Shown here: one piece after another, positions 26,489 through 36,256 of the stretch
How the letters are laid out: every line of letters begins with the position of its first letter
Numbering within the stretch: the stretch's first letter is position 1
DNA from: Deltaproteobacteria bacterium
GTDB taxonomy: Bacteria > Myxococcota_A > UBA9042 > PHBI01 > JACKFB01
DNA length: 64,000 nt
NCBI GenBank assembly: GCA_020632695.1
Contig: JACKFB010000003.1
Span: 124,001 to 188,000, forward strand
Direction: 5' to 3'
Position numbers and translations under genes: made by a program
Notes under the pieces: generated by a model
Databases searched by the model: none
Seen by the model: only the letters and a program-made list of their open reading frames with translations
What the model was told of the DNA's origin: nothing

Positions 26489-28582
26489 ATGGGCACCGGG
26501 AAGGACTACACCACCGACCGCATCCGCAACGTCGTGATCGTCGGGCACTCGCGGGCCGGCAAGTCCATGCTGGTCGACGCGCTCACCTTCGTCGGCGGCA
26601 CCAACCCCCGGCGCGCCGGGCCCGGCGACCCCACGGTCACCTGCTACCGCGACGAGGAGGTGGCCCACCAGATGTCCATGGTGTGCACGCCGGCCGCGAC
26701 CGAGTGGATGGGCGCCAAGCTGAACCTCATCGACACCCCCGGCTTCGTCGACTTCGCCGGCGAGATCGAGGCGGGCGTGCGGGTCGCCGACGCCGCGGTG
26801 GTGGTCGTCGGCGCGCGCTCGGGCGTCGGGCTCGGCACCATCGACGCGTGGGAGCGCCTGGACGCGCGCGGCCTGCCGCGGATCGCGTTCATCTCGAAGA
26901 TGGACCGCGAGGGCGCCGACTTCGAGACGGCGTGGCGCAGCGTCAAGGAGCGCCTGTCGGCGACCGTGATCCCGGTGGAGATCCCCATCGGTGAGGGCGA
27001 CGACTTCCACGGGATCATCAACCTGTTCAGCGGCAAGGCGCACCTCTACGAGCGCGGCTCGATGGCAGGCGAGTACGAGGAGTCGGAGATCCCGGCGGAG
27101 CATCAGGCGACCTACGAGCGCTGGCGCACCGAGCTGATGGAGACGGTGGCCACCACCGACGAGGCGCTGTTGGAGCGCTACCTCGACGGCCAGGAGATCT
27201 CGCGCGACGAGGCCATCGCGGCGATGGCGCGCTCGGTGTGCGCGGGCGAGCTGGTGCCGGCCTTCTGCGGCTCGGCGCTGCTGGGCTACGGGATGCGCGC
27301 GCTGCTCAGCAAGATGGTGGAGCTGCTGCCCTCGCCGGCGCAGGTCCCCAGCGAGAAGGCGCACGACGACGACGGCGCGGAGATCGAGCTGCGCGCCGAC
27401 GACCGGGCGCGGCTGGCGGCGCTGATCTTCAAGACGGCCAGCGAGGCGCACGTCGGCGAGCTGAGCTACTTCAAGGTCGTGTCGGGGTGCCTGGAGAACG
27501 GCCAGGAGCTGTTGGACGTGGAGACCGGCAAGACCGAGAAGCTCGGGCACGTGAGCGTGCCGGTGGGGCGGCAGCGTCTGGAGGTGTCGCGCCTGCACGC
27601 CGGCGACATCGGCGTGGTCGCCAAGCTGAAGACGGCGCGCACCAACCACACGATGTGCGACTCCGCGGGCCAGCTCCACCTGGAGCCCATCGCCTTCCCG
27701 TCGCCCGACACGCGGGTCGCCCTGTCCGGCGTGGATCGCAAGGACGAGGACAAGCTCGGCGAGGCGCTGCAGAAGCTGGCCGCCGAGGACCCGACCTTCG
27801 TGACCGAGTTCGACTCCGAGCTGCGGCAGACCATCGCCCGCGGCCTGGGGGACCTGCACCTGCAGGTGCAGATCGAGCGGCTGGAGCAGCGCTTCCACGT
27901 CAAGGTCGAGACCGAGGCCCCGCGGGTGGCCTACCGCGAGACCCTGCGCCGCAAGGCGAGCGGGCACGGGCGCCACAAGAAGCAGACCGGCGGGCGCGGG
28001 CAGTTCGGCGACTGCCACGTCACGCTGGAGCCGCTGCCGCGCGGCGAGACCTATGCCTTCGTGAACCGCGTGGTGGGCGGGGCCATCCCCAGCAAGTACA
28101 TCCCGGCGGTGGACAAGGGGATCCAGGAGGCCAGCGAGCGCGGGATCCTGGCCGGCTTCCCGGTCATCGACTTCCAGGCGACCTGCACCGACGGCAGCCA
28201 CCACTCGGTGGACTCGAGCGAGATGGCCTTCAAGATCGCCGGCTCGCTGGCCTTCCAGAAGGCCGCCCACGAGGCCGACCCCTATCTGCTCGAGCCGGTG
28301 ATGGCGGTGGAGGTCTCGATCCCCAACGACGCGATGGGCGACGTCACCGGTGACATCAGCCACCGGCGCGGGCGGGTGCTGGGCATGGACGCGCTGGGGG
28401 CCACCTCGGTGCTGAAGGCGATGATCCCCGAGGCCGAGCTGCTGGGCTACGCCGCGTCGCTGCGCCAGATGACCCACGGGCGCGGCCACCACACCCGCAA
28501 GTTCGCGGCCTACGAGGAGGTGCCGGCACACATCGCGGAGAAGATCATCAAGGAGCGTCCGGCCCAGGCGCCCCTGGAATGA
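26489..28582 (+). CDS. Elongation factor G-like GTPase (EF-G2 type)
   Basis: The 697-residue protein has the full EF-G domain set. The G domain has P-loop GHSRAGKS, switch II DTPGFVDF and the specificity motif SKMD. Later domains carry RGLGDLHLQVQIERL and GRGQFGDCHVTLEP, and the C-terminal domain V has SLRQMTHGRG. Switch II lacks the catalytic His of canonical EF-G (DTPGHVDF reads DTPGFVDF) and the fourth motif has Ser for Asn. These are features of the EF-G-like paralogue group whose function is unclear. Its TGA overlaps the ATG of ppc, so the two are translationally coupled. The 274-base leader shows several short inverted repeats. Confidence 0.88.
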   Translation: MGTGKDYTTDRIRNVVIVGHSRAGKSMLVDALTFVGGTNPRRAGPGDPTVTCYRDEEVAHQMSMVCTPAATEWMGAKLNLIDTPGFVDFAGEIEAGVRVADAAVVVVGARSGVGLGTIDAWERLDARGLPRIAFISKMDREGADFETAWRSVKERLSATVIPVEIPIGEGDDFHGIINLFSGKAHLYERGSMAGEYEESEIPAEHQATYERWRTELMETVATTDEALLERYLDGQEISRDEAIAAMARSVCAGELVPAFCGSALLGYGMRALLSKMVELLPSPAQVPSEKAHDDDGAEIELRADDRARLAALIFKTASEAHVGELSYFKVVSGCLENGQELLDVETGKTEKLGHVSVPVGRQRLEVSRLHAGDIGVVAKLKTARTNHTMCDSAGQLHLEPIAFPSPDTRVALSGVDRKDEDKLGEALQKLAAEDPTFVTEFDSELRQTIARGLGDLHLQVQIERLEQRFHVKVETEAPRVAYRETLRRKASGHGRHKKQTGGRGQFGDCHVTLEPLPRGETYAFVNRVVGGAIPSKYIPAVDKGIQEASERGILAGFPVIDFQATCTDGSHHSVDSSEMAFKIAGSLAFQKAAHEADPYLLEPVMAVEVSIPNDAMGDVTGDISHRRGRVLGMDALGATSVLKAMIPEAELLGYAASLRQMTHGRGHHTRKFAAYEEVPAHIAEKIIKERPAQAPLE

Positions 28583-31221
28583 GCGGCGCAGACCCCCACC
28601 AGCCGCTCCGCGACGACGTGCGCGTGCTTGGCGAGATGTTGGGCGACACGGTGCGCTCCGCCGAGGGCGCGGGCTGCTTCGACGCGGTGGAGCGCGTGCG
28701 GCGCCTCTCGAAGCGTGCGCGCGGAGGCGACGAGGGCGCCGAGGACGAGCTCACGGCCTTCCTCACCGAGATGCCGGACGAGGAGGCGCTGCCGGTGGCG
28801 CGGGCGTTCGCGCAGTTCCTCAGCCTGGCCAACATCGCCGAGCAGCACCACCGCATCCGGCGGCGCCGGGACTACCTGCGCGACAAGGCGGGCGCGCCGC
28901 AGCGCGGCTCGCTCGAGGACGGCTTCCAGCGGCTGCTGGCGGCCGGTGTGGCGCCCGAGGCGCTGCGGGAGCTGATCTGCGACACCCGCATCGAGCTGGT
29001 CCTGACGGCGCACCCCACCGAGGTCAACCGCCGCACGCTGCTGCAGAAGCACAACCACATCGCGGCGTTGCTGGCGCGCGGCGACCACGCCGACCTGACG
29101 CCCGAGGAGCGGCGCGGCGTCGAGGGCGAGCTGCGGCGCGAGATCGCCGGCATCTGGTACACCGACGAGATCCTGCGGCGGCGCCCGACCGTGGTCGAGG
29201 AGGCCAACGCCGGGCTGCTGATCTTCGAGCAGACGCTCTGGGACGCCGTGCCGCGCTTCGCCCGCGGGTTGGACGACGCGCTGTCCCGGCACACCGGCGA
29301 GGGGCTGCCGCTGGGGACGGCGCCGATCCGGTTCGGCTCGTGGATGGGCGGCGATCGGGACGGGAACCCCAACGTGACGCCCGACGCGACGCGGCGCGTG
29401 TGCGCGCTGGCGCGGTGGATGGCGGCGGACCTCTACTGGCACGAGGTCGACCGCCTGCGGGCCGAGCTGGCGCTGGAGCCGGCGTCCGATGAGCTGCGCG
29501 CGCGGGTCGGGGACGTGCGGGAGCCGTACCGCGAGCTGCTGCGGGGGGTGCGCGACCGGCTCGACGTGACGCGGCGGCACGCCGAGGCCGTCGTGCACAA
29601 GACCGCGCCGCCCGACGGCGAGCCCTACCTGGACGCCGAGGCGCTGCGCGAGCCGCTGATGGTGCTCTGGCGCTCGCTGCACGACGTGGGCGCGGGGCTG
29701 GTGGCCCAGGGGCGGCTGCTGGACCTGCTGCGGCGCCTCGACGTGTTCGGGCTGACCCTGGTGCGCATCGACATCCGCCAGGAGGCCGACCGGCACACCG
29801 AGGCGCTGGACGCGGTGACCCGGGCCGTGGGGCTCGGCTCCTACGCGGCGATGAGCGAGGAGGAGCGCCAGCGATTCCTGCTGCGTGAGCTGCAGGGGCG
29901 GCGGCCGCTCATCCCGCGCGGGCTCGAGACCAGCGACGCGGTGCGCGACGTGCTGGACACCTTCGGCGTCATCGCGGACGCCGCCGAGGGCTCGCTCGGC
30001 GCCTACGTCATCTCGATGGCCACCTCGCCCTCGGATGTCCTGGCGGTGGAGCTCTTGCAGAAGGAGGCCGGCGTGGCGCGGCCCCTGCGGGTGGTGCCGC
30101 TCTTCGAGACGCTCAGCGATCTGGAGGGCGCCGGCGCGGCGCTCGCGCGGCTGCTGGACCTGCCCTGGTTCCGGGCGCGCTGCGGGGACTCGGTCGAGGT
30201 GATGATCGGCTACTCGGACTCGGCCAAGGACGCCGGGCTGCTGGCGGCGAGCTGGGCGCTCTATCGGGCCCAGGAGGGCATGCTGGAGGTGTGCCGCGAG
30301 CGCGGCGTGACGCTGACGCTCTTCCACGGCCGCGGCGGGACGGTGGGTCGCGGCGGCGGACCGGCCCACAAGGCCATCAGCGCGTTGCCGCCGGGGACGG
30401 TGGGGCGCTCGATGCGGCTGACCGAGCAGGGGGAGGTCATCCAGGCCAAGTACGGCCTGGCGGACATCGCGCTGCGCAGCCTGGAGCTGATGCTGACCGC
30501 GGTGGCCGAGGCCAACCTGCGTCCGCCGCCCTCCCCCGAGCCCGCCTGGCGCGCGCTGCTCGACCGGCTCTCCGACACGGCGAAGGCCACCTACCGCGGC
30601 GTCGTGCGCGAGGACCCGCGCTTCGTCCCCTACTTCCGCTCGGTGACGCCCGAGCCCGAGCTCGGCGGCCTCAACATCGGCAGCCGCCCTGCCCGGCGGC
30701 GCGCGGGCGGCGGCGTCGAGAGCCTGCGCGCGATCCCCTGGGTGTTCGCCTGGACCCAGACACGGCTGCTGCTCCCCTCGTGGCTGGGCGTGGGGGCGGC
30801 GCTGCGCGCGGCGCTGGACGGCCCGGACCGCCAGACCCTGCTGGAGGCCGCCACCGCGTGGCCCTACTTCCGCACCCAGCTCTCCCTGGTGGAGATGGTC
30901 GTCGCCAAGACGGCGCCCAACATCCACGCGCGCTACGAGCGCCTGCTCTGCCCCGAGGAGCTCCTGGCCCTGGGCGAGCACCTGCGCGAGCTGCTGGCCA
31001 CGACCCGCGCCGCGCTGCTCGAGGTGATGGGAGAGGGGGAGCTGCTGGAGCAGAACCCGACGCTGCGCCGCTCGGTCGACGTGCGGAACCCCTACGTCGA
31101 TCCGCTCAACATCCTGCAGGCCGAGATCCTGCGGCGGGTGCGCGCCGGTGACGAGTCGCTGGACGACGTGCTGTGGGTGACGGTGAACGGCATCGCCGCG
31201 GGCATGCGCAACACCGGGTGA
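28579..31221 (+). CDS. ppc: Phosphoenolpyruvate carboxylase
   Basis: The 880-residue protein is full length for the family. It carries the conserved blocks VLTAHPTEVNRRTLLQKH with the catalytic His, GGDRDGNPNVTPD, GYSDSAKDAGLLAASW and FHGRGGTVGRGGGPAHKAI. It also has TEQGEVIQAKYG, and the C-terminal end VNGIAAGMRNTG on which the effector site depends. It makes oxaloacetate from phosphoenolpyruvate and bicarbonate to refill the citric acid cycle. The start ATG overlaps the stop of the EF-G-like gene (ATGA). Confidence 0.97.
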   Translation: MSGADPHQPLRDDVRVLGEMLGDTVRSAEGAGCFDAVERVRRLSKRARGGDEGAEDELTAFLTEMPDEEALPVARAFAQFLSLANIAEQHHRIRRRRDYLRDKAGAPQRGSLEDGFQRLLAAGVAPEALRELICDTRIELVLTAHPTEVNRRTLLQKHNHIAALLARGDHADLTPEERRGVEGELRREIAGIWYTDEILRRRPTVVEEANAGLLIFEQTLWDAVPRFARGLDDALSRHTGEGLPLGTAPIRFGSWMGGDRDGNPNVTPDATRRVCALARWMAADLYWHEVDRLRAELALEPASDELRARVGDVREPYRELLRGVRDRLDVTRRHAEAVVHKTAPPDGEPYLDAEALREPLMVLWRSLHDVGAGLVAQGRLLDLLRRLDVFGLTLVRIDIRQEADRHTEALDAVTRAVGLGSYAAMSEEERQRFLLRELQGRRPLIPRGLETSDAVRDVLDTFGVIADAAEGSLGAYVISMATSPSDVLAVELLQKEAGVARPLRVVPLFETLSDLEGAGAALARLLDLPWFRARCGDSVEVMIGYSDSAKDAGLLAASWALYRAQEGMLEVCRERGVTLTLFHGRGGTVGRGGGPAHKAISALPPGTVGRSMRLTEQGEVIQAKYGLADIALRSLELMLTAVAEANLRPPPSPEPAWRALLDRLSDTAKATYRGVVREDPRFVPYFRSVTPEPELGGLNIGSRPARRRAGGGVESLRAIPWVFAWTQTRLLLPSWLGVGAALRAALDGPDRQTLLEAATAWPYFRTQLSLVEMVVAKTAPNIHARYERLLCPEELLALGEHLRELLATTRAALLEVMGEGELLEQNPTLRRSVDVRNPYVDPLNILQAEILRRVRAGDESLDDVLWVTVNGIAAGMRNTG

Positions 31222-31790
31222 CAGGGGCAGCGAGGACGGCGGCCCGCCGGCCGGAGCGGTCCCCCCGACCGCCTCCTCAGCGACGCCGCCTGCGAGATGC
31301 CGTCGGTATGGCTCGGCGTCCGGTCGGCCGGGCCGGCTCGCCGGTGCCGCCGGTCCGGCGCGGCCCATCTCCTCGCCGTCCCTCTGAGCGGACGCCGGCG
31401 GCAGCCGCGGGGAAGCGCCGGCGGCGCCCTCTCCGCGCCCCGCGACCACGTTCCAGGCGGGCGCGCACCGTCTCCAGACGAATTCGCTCAACGTCTCCAC
31501 CCGGGCGGCCGATGACAGGAGGGTCGGAGCGATGGCTCACCGGCCAGGCTCTCGACTCCGTCTCGCCAGCGTCCGGGACCCTCGTGGACCGGCGCGAGCG
31601 CTTCAGCCGAGGTTCCCGCGTCAGGGGGAGCGCCGTCCGGGGCTGGGGTGGGGGTCGCACATGCGGCCAGCGCCCCAGCCTCGGGCATCGTCGCGCCACG
31701 CTCGGCTTCCGTGGCCCCGTGCGGCCGCGACGCCGCCGGCAGCACCCGAGTTGGTGCGATCCGGCGGTCACTCGATTAGGATTCGGCGCC
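31222..31790. other. Intergenic region of 569 bases without a recognised gene
   Basis: No frame on either strand in this gap has a plausible ribosome site and a recognisable protein. The only signal I can point to is a TAGGAT box at 31777-31782, eight bases before the pyrophosphatase ATG. Confidence 0.5.
31777..31782 (+). promoter_or_regulatory. Putative -10 element (TAGGAT) close to the ppa start
   Basis: The box ends eight bases before the ATG, and no Shine-Dalgarno sequence is visible. A leaderless or near-leaderless transcript is possible. Confidence 0.35.
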
Positions 31791-32405
<615 letters not shown>

Positions 32406-32429
32406 GCGGCCGCCCCGGCGGGCGGTCGC
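32406..32429. terminator. Tetraloop hairpin between convergent genes
   Basis: GCGGCCGCCC (32406-32415) pairs with GGGCGGTCGC (32420-32429) with one G-T pair around a four-base loop, directly after the ppa stop. It may end transcription from both sides, although no T-run follows. Confidence 0.45.
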
Positions 32430-32442
32430 CGATGGCCTCCGG

Positions 32443-34143
32443 TCACAGCTCGGCGGGCAGGTAGCCGTAGTAGCGGCCCATCCAGTAGGGCAGCAGGTAG
32501 TCCGCCGGCTGCAGGATCGTGCGGTCGTCGGCGGTGCAGGCCGAGCGATCGTAGGGGCTGCCCCACCACAGGAAGGTGCGGACGCAGCGCTGGGCGACCG
32601 GGATGGGGCTGCCGGCCTGGGAGCCTCCCAGGCGGCCCTCGCAGTCGTGAGGCCAGAGGCTCCCCGGGTCCAGGGTCTGCACGGCCTTCGAGGCGGGGAA
32701 CTGGCGCAGCCCGCAGACGGCGGTCTCCATGGTCGCGCGATCGGCAGCGCTGGCGGTCTCGGGCTCGAGCCGGTGCATCGCCGCCCACATGAAGGTGAAC
32801 CAGGTGTTGTGCTGGGCCTCCAGGTTGCGCGGGTTCGGGGCGCGGAAGATCTCCTGGTCCAGCGCCGCCAGGGCCGGCGCCCGCACGGCCGGGTCGTCCT
32901 CTACCAGGAGCAGGTCGAAGAGCCAGGTCATCACCATCGAGAGGTTGTTGTAGTTGCTCTTGCACCCGTCGGGTTCGGCCAGCACGGCCATGAACGAGAG
33001 CCAGCTCGTGTAGGGATCGCCGGACTCCAGCGGGTAGGGCAGGCAGGGCTCGGGGCCGGCCTCCTGCAGGAGGCAGTCGTGGTAGTAGCGGTCCAGGTCC
33101 TCGCGTCCCGAGGCGTCGGCGGCCAGGCGGATGAAGGCCAGCGACTCGGCAGCCAAGAACCCCGGCGTGTCGGCGAACGAGGTCGCCCAGAGCCGGCCGT
33201 GCTCGGTGACGCGGCCGTCCCAGTCCACGAAGGCCAGGTCGTGCTCCATCAGGTGGACGCCGACGGCCTCGAGCAGCGCGGCGGCCGCGTCGCGCACGCC
33301 AGGCACGTCGACCAGACGCCAGATGGCGCCCAGGGCCAGCATGTGCCCGGCGTACTCGTCCTGGCTGACGTTGTCGAGGAAGCACCAGCCTGCGTAGGCG
33401 TCCAGGCCGCAGTGGCGGGTCGTGGTCCACTGGCCGGTCGCGTGGTCGACCACGTTGGCGCAGCCGCCCTGGTCGATGCGTACCCAGCGGTTGTCGTCCT
33501 TCTCCACGTCGGTGGTGTAGGCCGCGTCGTCCTCGGGACAGGCGATGCCGGGGACGCCGGGTGGGATCATCTGGCGCGTGAACACGCCAGGGACGCCGGT
33601 TATCCGCATGCGGTCGGTCTCGGAGGCCAGCAGCAGCTCCAGGTTCGACAGGGCCTCCTCGTCGCCCGTCGTGGCGTAGCGGAAGGCCTGCGAGGCCATG
33701 TAGAGGCCCGACCACAGCCCGTCGTTCTCGCCGGTGTGCCACGCGGCGACATCGTCATGGGTCGCGCTGTCCTCGTCGACGCCGGTCGCCAGGGTGACGC
33801 TCATCGCCCACCCGAGCTCGGGGTGCAGGTGAAGCCGGCGGGCGATCGCGTCGTAGCGCGCCGCCTTCTCGGCCAGGCCCTCGGCGGTGGCCAGGGGGTC
33901 CTGCTCGCAGGTGCCGAAGGGCTCGGCGTCGGGGCCCAGGTCGCCGAGGTGGACCTCCGGGGAGGCGCCGTCGACGTCGCCCGCCCCGTCGGCGTCGCCC
34001 GCCCCGTCGGCGCCGTCGTCCGCCGTGTCGCCGCCCGGCAGCTCGGCGTCGGTCGCCGCCCGGTCCTCGGACTCCCCGCAGCCGGAGGCGCCCACGGCGA
34101 AGAGCGAGAGCGTCAGGGCGAAGGCGAGGGTGGGGTGGCTCAT
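32443..34143 (-). CDS. Secreted lipoprotein of unknown function
   Basis: The 566-residue protein has a lipoprotein leader with lipobox GASGC (about Cys 22), an Asp/Gly/Ala-rich linker, and a folded region of about 480 residues. That region is rich in helices, Trp and conserved-looking Cys (CGLDAYAGWCFLDN, CKSNYNN, CVRTFLWWGSPYD). Its repeated helical spacing suggests an alpha/alpha barrel-like fold as in some glycoside hydrolases, but no catalytic motif is recognised. It probably sits on the outer membrane. It is followed on the same strand upstream by the Rieske oxygenase gene; a shared transcript is possible but not shown. Confidence 0.6.
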   Translation of the reverse strand: MSHPTLAFALTLSLFAVGASGCGESEDRAATDAELPGGDTADDGADGAGDADGAGDVDGASPEVHLGDLGPDAEPFGTCEQDPLATAEGLAEKAARYDAIARRLHLHPELGWAMSVTLATGVDEDSATHDDVAAWHTGENDGLWSGLYMASQAFRYATTGDEEALSNLELLLASETDRMRITGVPGVFTRQMIPPGVPGIACPEDDAAYTTDVEKDDNRWVRIDQGGCANVVDHATGQWTTTRHCGLDAYAGWCFLDNVSQDEYAGHMLALGAIWRLVDVPGVRDAAAALLEAVGVHLMEHDLAFVDWDGRVTEHGRLWATSFADTPGFLAAESLAFIRLAADASGREDLDRYYHDCLLQEAGPEPCLPYPLESGDPYTSWLSFMAVLAEPDGCKSNYNNLSMVMTWLFDLLLVEDDPAVRAPALAALDQEIFRAPNPRNLEAQHNTWFTFMWAAMHRLEPETASAADRATMETAVCGLRQFPASKAVQTLDPGSLWPHDCEGRLGGSQAGSPIPVAQRCVRTFLWWGSPYDRSACTADDRTILQPADYLLPYWMGRYYGYLPAEL

Positions 34144-34186
34144 GCAGGCCTCGGCGGCGGGTTGGACGGTGGGGGGCGTCGGCGGC

Positions 34187-35272
34187 TCAGACGCGGAGGC
34201 TGACGGTCCGGAGCACCTCGGGCGGCGCGTCTGCCGGCGGCAGCTCGCCGCGCTCGGCCTCCTTGAGCAGCCGCCAGATGGGGCCGCCGAGGATGTCGAT
34301 GTCTGTCGACACGTACTGCTCGCCCCCGAAACGGCGGATGGTGTCGCGCTGGTGGCGAAGCATGCGGGCGTCCTGGCCGAAGATTCGGAGCGCGATGGGT
34401 GTCAGCACCGCCCGCACCAGCCAGGTGGGGATGCGCAGGCGGAAGCAGACCGCCGCGTGCAGCACCGTCTCGAAATCGCTGACCGGCGTCGCCATGGCCG
34501 AGACCAGGATGTGGGCGTCCTCGCCGATGGCGTACTCCACCTCGGAGATGCTCGGCAGGATGAAGCGGTCCCAGTGACGGACCACGCCGCCGCCCGGAGC
34601 CAGGATGCGCCCCGCGAGGCCTTCGGGGCGCGGCTCGCCCTGGTAGTCGGCCTCGACCCGATCGGGGAAGCGCCGGACGGTGGCCTCGATGAGGTTGGGC
34701 TCGCCCGCGCCGCGAAAGAGGCCAGCGTGGAGGAAGGCCGTGTGAGGCACGTCCAGGGCGTTCTCCACCGTGGCGTGGAGCGTGCCCGGCGCGACGACCC
34801 GGCGATGAACGGTCGCGTAGCCCGGCTTGCCGTCCAGGCCCAGGCGGTAGGGCTCGCGGTCCGGCTCGGTCTCCGGGTCCATCCACACCCAGACGTAGCC
34901 GTCCAGCTCCCGCACCGGGTAGGCGGGCACCCGGCGCCCGCGCCCCTCCGCCTCGCCGCAGAGCCCTGGGATGGCGCGGCAGACGCCGCCGCCGTCGAAG
35001 CGCCAGCCGTGATAGGCGCACTGGAGGCGCTCGCCCTCGACCTTCCCCAACGAGAGCGGGACGTTGCGGTGGGCGCACCGGTCGAGGAGCGCGGCGGCCC
35101 TACCCTCCGTCCCGCGGAAGAGCACCAGGGGGGTGCCGAGGATCGTCACGGCCAGCGGGCGGCCGCGGAGCTCGCCCGCCGCGCAGGCGATGTACCAGGC
35201 CCTGGGGATACGGACCACCGACAGGTTCGGCTTGGCCGCCGGCGCCGTGAGCACGTTGGGGAGGTCCGTCAT
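34187..35272 (-). CDS. Rieske 2Fe-2S aromatic-ring-hydroxylating oxygenase, alpha-subunit type
   Basis: The 361-residue protein has an N-terminal Rieske domain. The cluster ligands are in CAHRNVPLSLG (CxH) and CAYHGWRF (CxxH), about residues 66-96. The C-terminal domain carries the mononuclear iron motif ENALDVPHTAFLH with the Asp and two His. The layout is that of pheophorbide/vanillate-type single-component oxygenases that need separate electron donors. No reductase or ferredoxin gene is adjacent, and the substrate is unknown. ATG start. Confidence 0.9.
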   Translation of the reverse strand: MTDLPNVLTAPAAKPNLSVVRIPRAWYIACAAGELRGRPLAVTILGTPLVLFRGTEGRAAALLDRCAHRNVPLSLGKVEGERLQCAYHGWRFDGGGVCRAIPGLCGEAEGRGRRVPAYPVRELDGYVWVWMDPETEPDREPYRLGLDGKPGYATVHRRVVAPGTLHATVENALDVPHTAFLHAGLFRGAGEPNLIEATVRRFPDRVEADYQGEPRPEGLAGRILAPGGGVVRHWDRFILPSISEVEYAIGEDAHILVSAMATPVSDFETVLHAAVCFRLRIPTWLVRAVLTPIALRIFGQDARMLRHQRDTIRRFGGEQYVSTDIDILGGPIWRLLKEAERGELPPADAPPEVLRTVSLRV

Positions 35273-35358
35273 CTCGGGCCCACCTCAGATGGTGTGTCCA
35301 CATTCTCCTCTTGCGTGGCTGGATCATGTCTTTCCATGGACCTGCGCGCCTCGCCTTC

Positions 35359-35388
35359 TTGCGCGCGGCAAGCGCCCTCGGCGCGCAA
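35359..35388. repeat. Perfect 8-bp inverted repeat between murI and the Rieske gene
   Basis: TTGCGCGC (35359-35366) pairs with GCGCGCAA (35381-35388) around 14 bases, downstream of murI on the minus strand and before the Rieske gene. A wider imperfect repeat (AGATGGTGT near 35288, ACACCATCT near 35430) brackets it. It could be a terminator stem for murI, but there is no T-run. Confidence 0.4.
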
Positions 35389-35443
35389 GCCGCTGAAAAG
35401 ACGTCGCTGGCGACCCGCTCGGTCCGAACATGAAGACACCATC

Positions 35444-36256
35444 TCAGAGATCGATGGCGGTGGCGGAGCCCAGGTCGCCGCCGGGAAGGAAGGTGCTGCC
35501 GACGCGGATGAAGCGCTCCGGGGCGTCGGTGCAGAAGAAGGAGCGGCGCCCGGCCCGCTCGGGGGCGGCCAGATCCTGATCCTCGATGAGGGCCGCCAGC
35601 TCCGTGGTGACCGCCTCGGCCGAGTCGACCAGGACGACGTCCTCGCGCCCGAAGCGCTCGCGCAGCACCGACGCGATGAGCGTCTTGAAGACCGGGTAGT
35701 GTGTGCAGCCGAGGACCAGCGTGTCGACGCCGGCCGCGACCATGGGCCCGAGGTAGGTCTCCGCGGTCAAGCGGGTGACCGGGTGGTCCAGCCAGCCCTC
35801 CTCGGCCAGCGGCACCAGCAGCGGCCAGGCCATCGCCGTGAGCTGGGCATCGGGCAGGCGGGCCAGGATCGCCCGGTGGTACGCCTCGGAGCGGATGGTG
35901 GCTTCGGTGCCCGTGATGCCGATGCGCCCCGTGCGCGTCGCCTCCGCCGCCGCTCGGGCACCCGGCTCGACCACGCCGAGCACGGGCATGTCGGTCAGCT
36001 CACGGAGGGTGGGCAGCGCGTGGGCCGTGGCCGTGTTGCAGGCGACGACCACGGCCTTCACCGGGTAGCGCAGCAGCAGCTCCATGGCCCGCTCGGCGTA
36101 GCGCGTGACCGTGGCCGCGGACTTCGTGCCGTAGGGAAGCCGCGCGGTGTCCCCCAGGTAGATGATGTCCTCGGCGGGCAACCTCCGCGCGATCTCGGCA
36201 GCCACCGTGAGCCCGCCGATGCCGGAGTCGAAGATGCCGATGGCGTCTCGGTTCAC
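35444..36256 (-). CDS. murI: Glutamate racemase
   Basis: The 270-residue protein has both catalytic Cys motifs of the family: VVACNTATAHA (about Cys 73) and VLGCTHYP (about Cys 185). It also has the start IGIFDSGIGGLTV with the conserved Asp-Ser and LGDTARLPYG. It converts L- to D-glutamate for peptidoglycan precursors. The start is a GTG that overlaps the TGA of the VKOR-DsbA gene (GTGA), so translation is coupled to that redox gene. Confidence 0.96.
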   Translation of the reverse strand: MNRDAIGIFDSGIGGLTVAAEIARRLPAEDIIYLGDTARLPYGTKSAATVTRYAERAMELLLRYPVKAVVVACNTATAHALPTLRELTDMPVLGVVEPGARAAAEATRTGRIGITGTEATIRSEAYHRAILARLPDAQLTAMAWPLLVPLAEEGWLDHPVTRLTAETYLGPMVAAGVDTLVLGCTHYPVFKTLIASVLRERFGREDVVLVDSAEAVTTELAALIEDQDLAAPERAGRRSFFCTDAPERFIRVGSTFLPGGDLGSATAIDL

